Part shown: positions 30,069 through 38,325 of the stretch, piece after piece
Layout: the number at the start of each line of letters is the position of its first letter
How positions within the stretch are numbered: the stretch's first letter is position 1
Source: Pseudomonas parasichuanensis
GTDB taxonomy: Bacteria; Pseudomonadota; Gammaproteobacteria; Pseudomonadales; Pseudomonadaceae
Direction of reading: 5' to 3'
Length of the DNA: 64,000 nt
Assembly (NCBI RefSeq): GCF_021601385.1
Contig: NZ_BQHO01000027.1
Coordinates: forward strand, 28,212 to 92,211
Notes under the pieces: generated by a model
The model's input: only the letters and a program-made list of their open reading frames with translations
The model's database searches: none
What the model was told of the DNA's origin: nothing
Translations under genes and position numbers: made by a program

Positions 30069-32942
30069 ATGTCCCAGTCGCCGTCCCTGCATCAACTGCA
30101 AGCGCCCAACCCATTCCTGAGTCGCCACCTGGGGCCCGATGCCCAGGAGCAGCAGGCCATGCTCGACGCCCTCGGCGTTGCCAGCCGTGGCGAGCTGATC
30201 GAGCAGACCGTGCCGCCCGGCATCCGCTTCTACCGCCTGCTCGACCTGCCGCCGGCACTCGACGAACAGGCCGCCCTGGCCAAGCTCGCCGGCTATGCCG
30301 CGCTGAACCAGCTGTGGACCAGCCTGATCGGCATGGGCTACCACGCCACCGTCACGCCCACGGTCATCCTGCGCAACGTGCTGGAGAACCCGGGTTGGTA
30401 CACCGCCTACACACCCTACCAGCCCGAGATTGCCCAGGGTCGCCTGGAAGCGCTGCTGAACTACCAGCAGATGGTGATCGACCTCACCGGCCTGGCCCTG
30501 GCCAACGCTTCGCTGCTGGACGAGGCCACCGCCGCCGCCGAGGCCATGGCCCTGGCCAAGCGCGTGGCGCGCAGCAAGAGCAACGCGTTTTTTGCCGACG
30601 AGCATTGCCATCCGCAGACCCTGTCGGTGCTCAAGACCCGTGCTGAAGGTTTTGGCTTCGAGCTGATCATCGATTCTGTGGATAACCTCGCCAGCCACCA
30701 GGTGTTCGGCGCGTTGCTGCAATACCCCGACACCCACGGTGAAGTGCGCGACCTGCGCCCGTTGATCGACCAACTGCACGCCCAGCAGGCCCTGGCCTGC
30801 GTCGCCGCCGATATCCTCAGCCTGGTGGTGCTCACCCCGCCCGGCGAACTGGGCGCCGATGTGGTGCTCGGCAGCACCCAGCGGTTTGGCGTGCCCATGG
30901 GCTTCGGTGGCCCCCACGCGGCCTATTTCGCCTGCCGCGACGACTACAAGCGGGCCATGCCCGGGCGCATCATCGGGGTATCCCGCGATGCCCGTGGCAA
31001 CACCGCGCTGCGCATGGCTTTGCAAACCCGCGAGCAGCACATCCGCCGCGAGAAGGCCAACTCCAACATCTGCACCGCGCAGGTGCTGCTGGCCAACATT
31101 GCCAGCTGCTACGCCGTCTACCATGGCCCCGAAGGCCTGCAGCGCATCGCCCAGCGGGTGCACCGGCTGACCTTCATTCTTGCCGCCGGGCTTCAAAGCA
31201 AAGGCATCAAGCGCCTCAACCAGCATTTCTTCGACACCCTCACCCTGGATGTGGGCGGCACCCAGGCGGCGATCATCGAAAGCGCCGAGGCAGCCCGCAT
31301 CAACCTGCGTATCCTTGGCCGTGGGCATCTGGGTGTGAGCCTGGACGAAACCTGCGACGAGGCCACGGTGCTCAAGCTGTTCGACATCTTCCTCGGCGTC
31401 GACCACGGCCTGGACATCGCCACCCTCGACCAGCAAGCCCTGCCCGAGGGTATCCCCGGCGCCCTGGTGCGGCGCACGCCGATCCTGCAGCACCCGGTGT
31501 TCAACCTGCACCACAGCGAAACCGAGATGCTGCGCTACCTCAAGCAGCTGGAGAACAAGGACCTGGCGCTCAACCAGTCGATGATCCCGCTGGGCTCCTG
31601 CACCATGAAGCTCAACGCCACCAGCGAGATGATCCCGATCACCTGGCCCGAGTTCGCCCTGCCGCACCCGTTCGCCCCGGCCGCCCAGGTGCAGGGCTAC
31701 AAGCTGATGATCGACGAGCTGGAAAGCTGGTTGTGCGCCATCACCGGCTTCGACGCCATCTGCATGCAGCCCAACTCCGGCGCCCAGGGTGAGTACGCGG
31801 GGCTGATGGCGATCACCCGCTACCATCAAAGCCGCCACCAACCCAAGCGCACCCTGTGCCTGATCCCGTCGTCGGCCCATGGCACCAACCCTGCGTCAGC
31901 ACAGATGGCCGGCATGGAGGTGGTGATCGTCGAGTGCGACGAGCAGGGCAACGTCGACCTCGACGACCTCAAGGCCAAGGCCCAGGCCGCTGGCGAGCGG
32001 TTGTCCTGCCTGATGATCACCTACCCCTCGACCCACGGCGTGTACGAGGAGGGCATCCGCGAGATCTGCGAGGTGATCCACCAGCACGGCGGCCAGGTGT
32101 ACATGGACGGCGCCAACCTCAATGCCCAGGTGGGGCTGGCGCGCCCGGCCGACATCGGTGCCGACGTTTCGCACATGAACCTGCACAAGACTTTCTGCAT
32201 CCCCCATGGCGGGGGTGGCCCGGGCATGGGGCCGATCGGCATCCGTGCGCACCTCAAGCCGTTCGTTGCCAGCCACCCTGTGGTGCCGGTGCCCGGGCTG
32301 GACCCGAACAACACGGCGGTCAGTGCCGCGCCCTGGGGCAGCGCCAGCATTCTGCCGATCAGCTGGATGTACATCGCCATGATGGGGCCACAGCTGGCCG
32401 ATGCCAGTGAAGTGGCGATCCTGTCGGCCAACTACCTGGCCAGCCAGTTGCGCGATGCCTTCCCGGTGCTCTACCGCGGGCGCAACCAGCGGGTGGCCCA
32501 CGAGTGCATCCTCGACCTGCGCCCGCTCAAGGCGCTGACCGGCATCAGCGAGGAGGACGTGGCCAAGCGCCTGATGGACTACGGCTTCCATGCCCCGACC
32601 ATGTCGTTCCCGGTGCCGGGCACGCTGATGGTCGAGCCCACCGAGAGCGAGTCGAAGGCCGAGCTTGACCGTTTTGTCGAAGCGATGCTGGCGATCCGCG
32701 CCGAGATCGCGCAGGTGCAGGACGGCAACTGGCCGGCCGAGGACAACCCGCTCAAGCATGCGCCGCACACCCTGGCTGACGTACTGGCGCCGTGGAACCG
32801 GCCCTACAGCATCGAGCAGGGCATCGCCCCCAGCGCTCACGCGCGCCAGCATAAATACTGGCCGGCGGTGAACCGGGTCGACAATGTGTATGGGGACCGG
32901 AACCTGTTCTGCTCGTGTGTGCCGGTGGAGGCGTATCGCTGA
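30069..32942 (+). CDS. gcvP: glycine dehydrogenase (decarboxylating), P protein
   Basis: PLP-dependent decarboxylation of glycine with transfer to H protein. The product is 957 residues, the usual full length for the fused alpha/beta form. The PLP lysine is K707 in [18 protein letters not shown]; the N-terminal half has the matching non-catalytic fold ([16 protein letters not shown]). AGGAAGAG precedes the ATG. The last 56 bases of the coding sequence, including the stop, are repeated about 2.1 kb downstream at 35009-35064, at the far side of the effector island. Confidence 0.97.
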   Translation: MSQSPSLHQLQAPNPFLSRHLGPDAQEQQAMLDALGVASRGELIEQTVPPGIRFYRLLDLPPALDEQAALAKLAGYAALNQLWTSLIGMGYHATVTPTVILRNVLENPGWYTAYTPYQPEIAQGRLEALLNYQQMVIDLTGLALANASLLDEATAAAEAMALAKRVARSKSNAFFADEHCHPQTLSVLKTRAEGFGFELIIDSVDNLASHQVFGALLQYPDTHGEVRDLRPLIDQLHAQQALACVAADILSLVVLTPPGELGADVVLGSTQRFGVPMGFGGPHAAYFACRDDYKRAMPGRIIGVSRDARGNTALRMALQTREQHIRREKANSNICTAQVLLANIASCYAVYHGPEGLQRIAQRVHRLTFILAAGLQSKGIKRLNQHFFDTLTLDVGGTQAAIIESAEAARINLRILGRGHLGVSLDETCDEATVLKLFDIFLGVDHGLDIATLDQQALPEGIPGALVRRTPILQHPVFNLHHSETEMLRYLKQLENKDLALNQSMIPLGSCTMKLNATSEMIPITWPEFALPHPFAPAAQVQGYKLMIDELESWLCAITGFDAICMQPNSGAQGEYAGLMAITRYHQSRHQPKRTLCLIPSSAHGTNPASAQMAGMEVVIVECDEQGNVDLDDLKAKAQAAGERLSCLMITYPSTHGVYEEGIREICEVIHQHGGQVYMDGANLNAQVGLARPADIGADVSHMNLHKTFCIPHGGGGPGMGPIGIRAHLKPFVASHPVVPVPGLDPNNTAVSAAPWGSASILPISWMYIAMMGPQLADASEVAILSANYLASQLRDAFPVLYRGRNQRVAHECILDLRPLKALTGISEEDVAKRLMDYGFHAPTMSFPVPGTLMVEPTESESKAELDRFVEAMLAIRAEIAQVQDGNWPAEDNPLKHAPHTLADVLAPWNRPYSIEQGIAPSAHARQHKYWPAVNRVDNVYGDRNLFCSCVPVEAYR

Positions 32943-32944
32943 AA
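32887..32944 (+). repeat. left 58-bp direct repeat (3' end of gcvP)
   Basis: This segment is repeated in the same orientation at 35009-35066 with 56 of 58 bases identical. It covers the last 17 gcvP codons plus stop. The two differences (C/T at 32912, G/A at 32921) are third-position and synonymous (TGC/TGT and GTG/GTA). Confidence 0.95.
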
Positions 32945-33040
32945 GGAACTATGCCTGCAAATTGGCAGCGGGCCCCTCAGGAGAGCAATGTGCTCACCTG
33001 GGCGGTTTGCTGGCGGGCTTCGCTCGGTGATTTGTCGTAT

Positions 33041-33442
33041 TTATGAATAGGCATGATAGGTGATGGCGCATAGCATTGCACCGACAGCCACGAGGAGTTC
33101 GCCGATGAAAAGTTGATATTTCAGAGGTTTTGGGAAGTTGTCTATTTCTTCTTTTTTTATTTTTCCAAGGCGGATATGCATTTGCTTGGTCGGCCAATGC
33201 AATAAGCCTGCGATGGTGCCGGCTATCATGAGTTTTCCCCACGGCCCAAACGCGCACCATATAGCGCATTGAAGCCTTAGCCAATCACTGCTTTTCAAGG
33301 CGGACAGCATGATTTTCAGATTTTTGGTCCATGCCAGGCGAGCAATGATGAAAAGCCCTGTTAGCAGGATCACCCACGGGGTTAGGGCAATGAAAAGCTT
33401 CCAGGACTTCGAGGATGATGCCAATTCAACAAGTAGGCTCAT
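33041..33442 (-). CDS. putative inner-membrane immunity protein
   Basis: The product is 133 residues from ATG 33442 (MSLLVELASSSKSWKLFIAL). It has about three hydrophobic segments: residues ~16-37 (ends GLFIIARLAW), ~56-83 (IWCAFGPWGKLMIAGTIAGL) and ~111-130 (LFIGELLVAVGAMLCAITYH), with a basic loop KIKKEEIDNFPKPLK. It starts 7 nt after the stop of the PAAR effector gene, the usual place of a cognate immunity gene, and a membrane location fits a pore-forming partner. I recognise no family. Immunity function is inferred. Confidence 0.65.
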   Translation of the reverse strand: MSLLVELASSSKSWKLFIALTPWVILLTGLFIIARLAWTKNLKIMLSALKSSDWLRLQCAIWCAFGPWGKLMIAGTIAGLLHWPTKQMHIRLGKIKKEEIDNFPKPLKYQLFIGELLVAVGAMLCAITYHAYS

Positions 33443-33449
33443 GTTGTAG

Positions 33450-34853
33450 TCACTCCGAGTACAGGGACTCAAAAAGGACATCGCCGGTGATTTCTCCAGC
33501 CGTCATTCCGCCTACGCTCCCTGCCAAGACTGCTGCACCAGTTATGGCTATGACGCAGACAGTCGCACTGACCGGGCCAAGGCTAAGGCACGCCCCGGCT
33601 ACAGAGTTTGCGAAAATGCCGCCAGCCGTACCGCCAGCAAGACCCCCTGCAAAATTTCCAGACTCAGTGAAACGAATTTTTTTACATGCAGTCGTTTCGC
33701 CGGCTCGGCATGCCTCTTGGACTTTCAAAAGCGATGAAGAACCACCAAGGATAATCCCTGCGCTCCCTCCATATTTCAGGTAATTGGACATTTTTGCCAA
33801 CTTGTCCAAGTGCGTCGAGTAACCCGGAATTTGTCCCGGCCCACCGGCCTTGCTCCAATGATGGACGAGGCTTCTGCTTGATATACCAAGGTCTCTACGC
33901 AAAGAATCATGGCTGCCAAGGTCCATATGCTTGTTAAGAAAGGTGACTTTTAACTGCGCATCCAGTTTTTGGAAGAGCTCCTTGCGCGCACTGAAAAACG
34001 CTGGGCTTTTCAGGTGGCCGTGCTTCCTGAATTGTTGCTGATGCAAGTGCTCGATACCGCGCAGTGTGCCCTGCAATTCCTCAAGTGATCTGGCCATCAT
34101 CGTCTGGACAACGCCCATCGATAAGCTTGCATCTGCGAGCAGGCCTGCAATATCGCTCTGGTGACGCATCATGAAATCCGCCTCCTGGGCGTTCATGTCC
34201 GTCAGTGCTTCCCGTGCCCTCTGCGCTGCGGCCATCAACTCGGCTTCTTCGCGGGTGCAGGCATGGGTATTGTCCGGGTCGCCGATGACGAAGATCTCAC
34301 CGGCCTTGAAGCCTTGAGCGAAGGTGGGGTTGAGCCGTTGCAAGCGGGCAACTGGCAACGAGCCGCGCACTTCGAACAGTCGCATGAGTAACTGAGGGAA
34401 CGAGGTGCTGCGTTGCACGATGTGAAACCCAGGTTCAAGGCTGCCGGGGGCGGCCGAAGCCATGGGCGATGTGGCGCGAGCAAAGGCCTGTGGCTGGCGT
34501 GGAGCGTTGCTACGCACGCTATCGGAGGCGGGCAGGTGTGCCGAATTCGCTAGTGCCGCGACTTGCTGGCCCATTGGAGCCAAGACGTAGTTGCTACCTG
34601 CTGGGCACCCGCAGTGCACGGGTGTGCCATCTACAGCGACAGGGATGCCATCCTGAAGCCAGCGTGACTCGCCATCGACGATCGTGCCTTCCTTGCCGCA
34701 CCGCGGACATGGCGTAGTACGGTCACCTTCGAGTAGCCAGCGGCGGCCATGGAAAGTACCGCGTGCCTGGCCAGCGATACAGGTGGCATCAGTACTGGTG
34801 AGATCGCCATCCAGGCCTTGGCCTTTGCCGAAGATGTTCATGCGCTGGCTCAT
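33450..34853 (-). CDS. PAAR-LysM protein with hydrophobic glycine-rich C-terminus (probable T6SS effector)
   Basis: The product is 467 residues. Residues 1-92 form a PAAR-like tip domain (GDLTSTDATCIAGQARG, cysteines C49, C52, C81, C83). Residues ~143-191 look like a LysM module (PGFHIVQRST ... LQRLNPTFAQGFKAGEIFVI). Residues ~200-335 are helical and charged. Residues ~361-460 hold hydrophobic Gly/Ala-rich stretches with zipper spacing (FAGGLAGGTAGGIFANSVAG). This order suggests a spike-loaded type VI effector with a membrane-inserting toxin end. It is cotranscribed with a small membrane protein. Membrane toxicity is inference; the C-terminal family is not identified. Confidence 0.8.
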   Translation of the reverse strand: MSQRMNIFGKGQGLDGDLTSTDATCIAGQARGTFHGRRWLLEGDRTTPCPRCGKEGTIVDGESRWLQDGIPVAVDGTPVHCGCPAGSNYVLAPMGQQVAALANSAHLPASDSVRSNAPRQPQAFARATSPMASAAPGSLEPGFHIVQRSTSFPQLLMRLFEVRGSLPVARLQRLNPTFAQGFKAGEIFVIGDPDNTHACTREEAELMAAAQRAREALTDMNAQEADFMMRHQSDIAGLLADASLSMGVVQTMMARSLEELQGTLRGIEHLHQQQFRKHGHLKSPAFFSARKELFQKLDAQLKVTFLNKHMDLGSHDSLRRDLGISSRSLVHHWSKAGGPGQIPGYSTHLDKLAKMSNYLKYGGSAGIILGGSSSLLKVQEACRAGETTACKKIRFTESGNFAGGLAGGTAGGIFANSVAGACLSLGPVSATVCVIAITGAAVLAGSVGGMTAGEITGDVLFESLYSE

Positions 34854-35008
34854 GCTGCTGCTTCCTTGTGAGTGGAAGCCCGGACGCTAGCAGCCAGGAA
34901 ACGGTCTTTTTCCTGCTCAGGAGGGTTAGAGAAGGGTCCTACGGCATTTGGCGATTTGTACTGCGATGCCGCTTGGAAATGGGGCGGCTTGAAGAGGCAT
35001 TGGAGCTA

Positions 35009-35066
35009 TGTATGGGGACCGGAACCTGTTCTGTTCGTGTGTACCGGTGGAGGCGTATCGCTGAAA
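35009..35066 (+). repeat. right 58-bp direct repeat (gcvP 3'-end remnant)
   Basis: A copy of 32887-32944 with two synonymous differences; it still reads [17 protein letters not shown]-stop but has no coding sequence upstream in frame. Homology stops abruptly at 35008/35009. It marks the right boundary of the island and may be the original chromosomal gcvP end. Confidence 0.93.
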
Positions 35067-35090
35067 TAGCCTGCGTGTTGCGCAGCTTTT

Positions 35091-35201
35091 CTGTAGGAGC
35101 GGCCTTGTGTCGCGAAAGGGCTGCGCAGCAGCCCCGACAATCTATGTGGTAACGCTGGGGCCGCTTTGCGGCCCTTTCGCGACACAAGGCCGCTCCTACA
35201 G
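35091..35201. repeat. perfect inverted REP pair downstream of the island
   Basis: 31-nt arms at 35091-35121 and 35171-35201 are exact reverse complements of the TAGGAGCGGCCTTGTGTCGC family, around a 49-nt spacer with smaller hairpins (GGGCTGCGCAGCAGCCC; GGGGCCGCTTTGCGGCCC). It begins 24 bp after the right gcvP repeat. Confidence 0.9.
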
Positions 35202-35214
35202 CAGCCCCGATGGA

Positions 35215-35529
35215 TTACTCGGCTACGGCATTCTTGGCCAGGATGGCATTGGCCAGTTCCATGTCGCTGGCCTGCACGCCCGGGTTGTCGGCGCGAACCT
35301 GGTTGATGGCCGCTTCCAGGAACGGCCCGCGAATCGCACCGTCACTGGCGACGAAGCTGCCGGCGTCATCCTGGGCGGCGACGATCAGCTTGTGATCCTT
35401 GAAGGTCAGGTAAGTCGAGGCAGTGGTGGCACCCGAGGAGATGACGTTGCGCCAGAACGTGTCGGCCATGGCGGAGCCAATGGGCAGCGCGAACAGGACG
35501 GTGGCTGCGATGGCTGTTTTGAAACGCAT
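35215..35529 (-). CDS. secreted DUF2388 protein
   Basis: The product is 104 residues with a signal peptide (MRFKTAIAATVLFALPIGSAMA) and a mature part carrying the DUF2388 pattern KLIVAAQDDAGSFVASDGAI followed by RGPFLEAAINQVRADNPG. These small periplasmic proteins are common in Pseudomonas and their function is unknown. It lies downstream of, and on the same strand as, the orphan GspE gene, with a 93-bp gap. Confidence 0.85.
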   Translation of the reverse strand: MRFKTAIAATVLFALPIGSAMADTFWRNVISSGATTASTYLTFKDHKLIVAAQDDAGSFVASDGAIRGPFLEAAINQVRADNPGVQASDMELANAILAKNAVAE

Positions 35530-35622
35530 GATAAATCACCTCGGTCTTTGAGGGCTGTTTGAGATGCCGGTTGGATCATACCTGCCCAGGCCAAGTTCCC
35601 GTACACACAGGGGATTTCTCAC

Positions 35623-37302
35623 TTATCCACAGACCCGCAGCACCTCCTCCAGCGTGGTCAGGCCCTGCTCCACGCTGTCCTGGCCGCAGCGTTGCAGGTC
35701 GCGCAGGCCATCGGCCTGTGCCTGCTGGCGCAGGGTGGCCAGATCGGCGCCGGGGGTGATCTTTTCTCGCAAACAGGCGCTGACCCTGAGCAGCTCGAAC
35801 AGCCCCGTACGGCCATGCAGGCCGCTGCCCCGGCAGTGGCGGCAGGGCTGCTGCTGGTGGGCGCTGCCACGGCACGCCGGGCACAGCGTGCGCACCAGGC
35901 GCTGGGCCAGCACGCCGATCAGCGTGGCCTTGATCAGGTAGTCGGCCACACCCAGCTCCTGCAGGCGGGTAATGGCGCCGCAGGCATCGTTGGTGTGCAG
36001 GGTGGACAGCACCAGGTGCCCGGTCAGCGCCGCTTGCATGGCCACCTGCGCGGTCTCCGGGTCACGGATCTCTCCGATCATGATGATGTCCGGGTCCTGG
36101 CGCAGCAGGGCGCGCACACCGTCGGCAAAGTTCAGGTCCAGGCCCGGCTGAACCTGTAGCTGATTGATCGCGGGCTCCAGGCGTTCGATGGGGTCCTCGA
36201 TGCTGCACAGGTTCACCTGGGGCGTGGCCAGGTGCCTGAGGCTGGCATACAGCGTACTGGTCTTGCCCGAGCCAGTGGGGCCGGTGACCAGCAGGATGCC
36301 CTGGCGCTGTTGCAACAGCGCCTGCCACTGCGCAAGCAGCGGGCCGCCCAGCCCCAGGCGCTCGAGGGTGTCGTGCCGTTGCTGGGGGTCGAACAGGCGC
36401 AGTACCAGCTTCTCGCCGAATGGCGTGGGTAGGGTGGAAAGGCGCAACTCGATGTCTGCCCCGCCCGGCAGGCGGCTTTTCAACCGGCCATCCTGGGGCC
36501 GGCGTTTCTCTGCCACGTTCATCCGCCCCAGGTGTTTCAGGCGGCTGACCATGGCCAGCGCGACAGCGGCCGGGAATGCGTAGACCGAATGCAGCAGGCC
36601 GTCGATGCGCAGGCGCAGGTGGCCCTGTTCCCGGCGTGGTTCCAAGTGGATATCGCTGGCGCCCTGTTCGATGGCGTACTGCAGCATCCAGTCGACGATG
36701 TGCACGATATGGGCATCGTCGGCACTGGCCTGGGCATGGCTGGCGCCCAGTTCCAGCAGTTGCTCCAGTTCGCCCAGGCGTGGCGATTGCTGTTGCCCTG
36801 CGCCACGTACCGAGTGGGCCAGGCCGTAGAAGGTGGGTGCCAGCTGGCGCAGCTGCCTGGGGCTGGCCAGCACCCGGCGTACCTGCTTGCCAAGGCTCAG
36901 GGCGAGGTCGGCTTCCCACTCGCGCTGGTAGGGTTGGGCGCTGGCCACGGTGATGCTGCTGTCGTCCACGGCCACCGCGAGGATGCCGTGGCGCTGGGCG
37001 AACGCCGCAGATACAAGGTTGCCAAGGCGGGCCAGGTCGATCTGCAAGGGGTCGATGTGCAGGAATGGCTGGCCAGCCTGATGTGCCAGCCAGCGGCAGA
37101 GGCTGTCCAGCTCGAGGGCCTGGCCTGGGTGCAGCGGGTCTGGCAGGGCCAGGCCTGCGATCAGTTCCAGAGGGTGGTCGGCGGGGTGGGATTTTGCCCG
37201 CTCGAGTGCCTGGAGGGCATCGTTGGCGGCGATCCGTTGCTCGGCCAGCAGGGCGTCGAGCAGGCGGTTGAGGTCTAGGTCATGGCTATCCTTGGCGTGC
37301 AT
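35623..37302 (-). CDS. orphan GspE/PilB-family secretion ATPase
   Basis: The product is 559 residues. The N-terminal ~150 residues resemble the type II secretion E N-domain. The motor has Walker A LVTGPTGSGKTSTLYAS near residue 345, the Asp box SIEDPIERLEPAINQLQ, and Walker B DPDIIMIGEIRDPET. A zinc four-cysteine element (CPACRG ... CRHCRGSG) lies near residue 480. It powers pseudopilus or pilus assembly in relatives. No other secretion gene is nearby, so its machine is encoded elsewhere or it is an isolated relic; the sequence is intact. Confidence 0.9.
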   Translation of the reverse strand: MHAKDSHDLDLNRLLDALLAEQRIAANDALQALERAKSHPADHPLELIAGLALPDPLHPGQALELDSLCRWLAHQAGQPFLHIDPLQIDLARLGNLVSAAFAQRHGILAVAVDDSSITVASAQPYQREWEADLALSLGKQVRRVLASPRQLRQLAPTFYGLAHSVRGAGQQQSPRLGELEQLLELGASHAQASADDAHIVHIVDWMLQYAIEQGASDIHLEPRREQGHLRLRIDGLLHSVYAFPAAVALAMVSRLKHLGRMNVAEKRRPQDGRLKSRLPGGADIELRLSTLPTPFGEKLVLRLFDPQQRHDTLERLGLGGPLLAQWQALLQQRQGILLVTGPTGSGKTSTLYASLRHLATPQVNLCSIEDPIERLEPAINQLQVQPGLDLNFADGVRALLRQDPDIIMIGEIRDPETAQVAMQAALTGHLVLSTLHTNDACGAITRLQELGVADYLIKATLIGVLAQRLVRTLCPACRGSAHQQQPCRHCRGSGLHGRTGLFELLRVSACLREKITPGADLATLRQQAQADGLRDLQRCGQDSVEQGLTTLEEVLRVCG

Positions 37303-37402
37303 GGTGGCGTCCTGGCCAGGTGAACGAAGGCTTGGACAGGCTAGCCTTGTTGACCCGCCAGCGGCGCGGCAAAGGATTTCCGGATCTTGCCGCCGACGCC
37401 CT

Positions 37403-37729
37403 TCAGCTCACCGCCGCGTGGGCCAAGCGTGGCAGGTTGTGCAGACTTACCTCGGCGACACACACCAGGTTGCGCAATTTTTGCGCGATCACTTCGGCGC
37501 GGTGCCAGCTCAGGCCACCGATGCCGATCTGCACGTCGAGCAGGTCGTCGCACTGGCTTACCTGCACGCTGTGCGGGGTGAGAAATTGCAAGGCGAACAG
37601 GTTCAGCACCCGGCACAAGGTGTCCGGCTCGGCCTCGGCCTGCAGGTGGTAATGCACGCTGCTATGCGCGGCGGTGGCGGCCCAGGCGTCGTTGCGGGGC
37701 GAGGTGAGGGGGCGTTCGAGTGCGTTCAT
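37403..37729 (-). CDS. small ACT-like domain protein
   Basis: The product is 108 residues from ATG 37729. The core YHLQAEAEPDTLCRVLNLFA, HSVQVSQCDDLLDVQIGIGG and AEVIAQKLRNLVCVAEVSL follows the beta-alpha-beta-beta-alpha-beta plan of ACT domains, similar to small regulatory subunits such as IlvM. No enzyme partner is adjacent. It is divergent from an Lrp-family regulator that itself senses amino acids, so amino-acid responsive control is plausible but unproven. It ends about 100 bp before the GspE start. Confidence 0.7.
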   Translation of the reverse strand: MNALERPLTSPRNDAWAATAAHSSVHYHLQAEAEPDTLCRVLNLFALQFLTPHSVQVSQCDDLLDVQIGIGGLSWHRAEVIAQKLRNLVCVAEVSLHNLPRLAHAAVS

Positions 37730-37746
37730 GCTGGGTCTCCGCGAAA

Positions 37747-37764
37747 GTGCAGAAATTCTTGCAC
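37747..37764. promoter_or_regulatory. candidate operator between the ACT-like and lrp-like genes
   Basis: GTGCAGAAATTCTTGCAC is an 18-bp near-perfect palindrome in the divergent gap. A second symmetric A/T-rich element, GAATTGAATAATTC, lies at 37814-37827, and a -10-like TATGAT at 37787-37792. Lrp-family proteins bind such A/T-centred palindromes, so autoregulation and control of the divergent gene are likely. Confidence 0.45.
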
Positions 37765-37854
37765 GTTCAGCGGGGCATATTTTCGCTATGATTCGGCCAT
37801 TTACGGATTTGGTGAATTGAATAATTCGCCATGCACCTCATTGGAGAATCAATC

Positions 37855-38325
37855 ATGCAAAGCGAACTGGATGCCTACGACCGGCGCATTCTCGAGGTGC
37901 TGCAAGCGGACGCTTCACTGTCCAGTGCGCAGGTCGCCGAGCGTGTCGGCCTGTCGCAATCGCCCTGCTGGCGCCGTATCCAGCGTCTGAAAGAGGAGGG
38001 GGTGATCCGCGGCCAGGTGACCCTGCTGGATCGCAAGAAGGTGGGGCTGAATACGCAGATCTTCGCCGAAGTGAAGCTCAATGCCCACGGGCGCTCGAAC
38101 TTCGCCGAATTCACCGAGGCGATCCGCGGGTTCCCCGAGGTGCTGGAATGCTACGTGCTGATGGGGTCTGTGGATTTCCTGCTGCGCATCGTCACCCCGG
38201 ACATCGAAGCCTACGAACGGTTCTTCTTCGAAAAGCTGTCGAATGTGCCGGGGATCCAGGAGGTCAATTCGATCGTGGCCTTGTCCGAGATCAAGTCCAC
38301 GACCAGCCTGCCCTTAACGCGCTGA
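37855..38325 (+). CDS. Lrp/AsnC family transcriptional regulator
   Basis: The product is 156 residues from ATG 37855, preceded by GGAG; an in-frame ATG at 37831 lacks such a site. The N-terminal winged helix-turn-helix is LDAYDRRILEVLQADASLSS followed by VAERVGLSQSPCWRRIQRLK; the C-terminal RAM/ACT ligand domain ends in SIVALSEIKSTTSLPL. It is divergent from the small ACT-like gene. The last 12 bp overlap the convergent CYTH gene. The ligand and target genes are unknown. Confidence 0.93.
   Translation: MQSELDAYDRRILEVLQADASLSSAQVAERVGLSQSPCWRRIQRLKEEGVIRGQVTLLDRKKVGLNTQIFAEVKLNAHGRSNFAEFTEAIRGFPEVLECYVLMGSVDFLLRIVTPDIEAYERFFFEKLSNVPGIQEVNSIVALSEIKSTTSLPLTR

Larger units (their letters stand above)
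32945..35008. other. accessory island: effector and immunity genes inserted at the gcvP stop
   Basis: The segment between the two gcvP-end repeats carries only two genes, both on the minus strand, opposite to gcvP. Parts, mainly the immunity gene and the effector 3' end, are clearly more A/T-rich than the neighbours. No integrase, transposase, vgrG, hcp or T6SS structural gene is present. 34854-35008 is the noncoding leader upstream of the effector. Confidence 0.75.

Noticed and set aside
32887-35066. Phage-type attL/attR pair of an integrase-driven element
   Set aside because: No integrase or recombinase gene lies in the 2-kb segment. A direct repeat alone does not prove site-specific integration; recombination of a donor segment fits as well.
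34868-35152. Open frame of 94 codons across the right gcvP repeat
   Set aside because: It reads the gcvP remnant in a different frame and continues into REP DNA; no protein-like composition or ribosome site.
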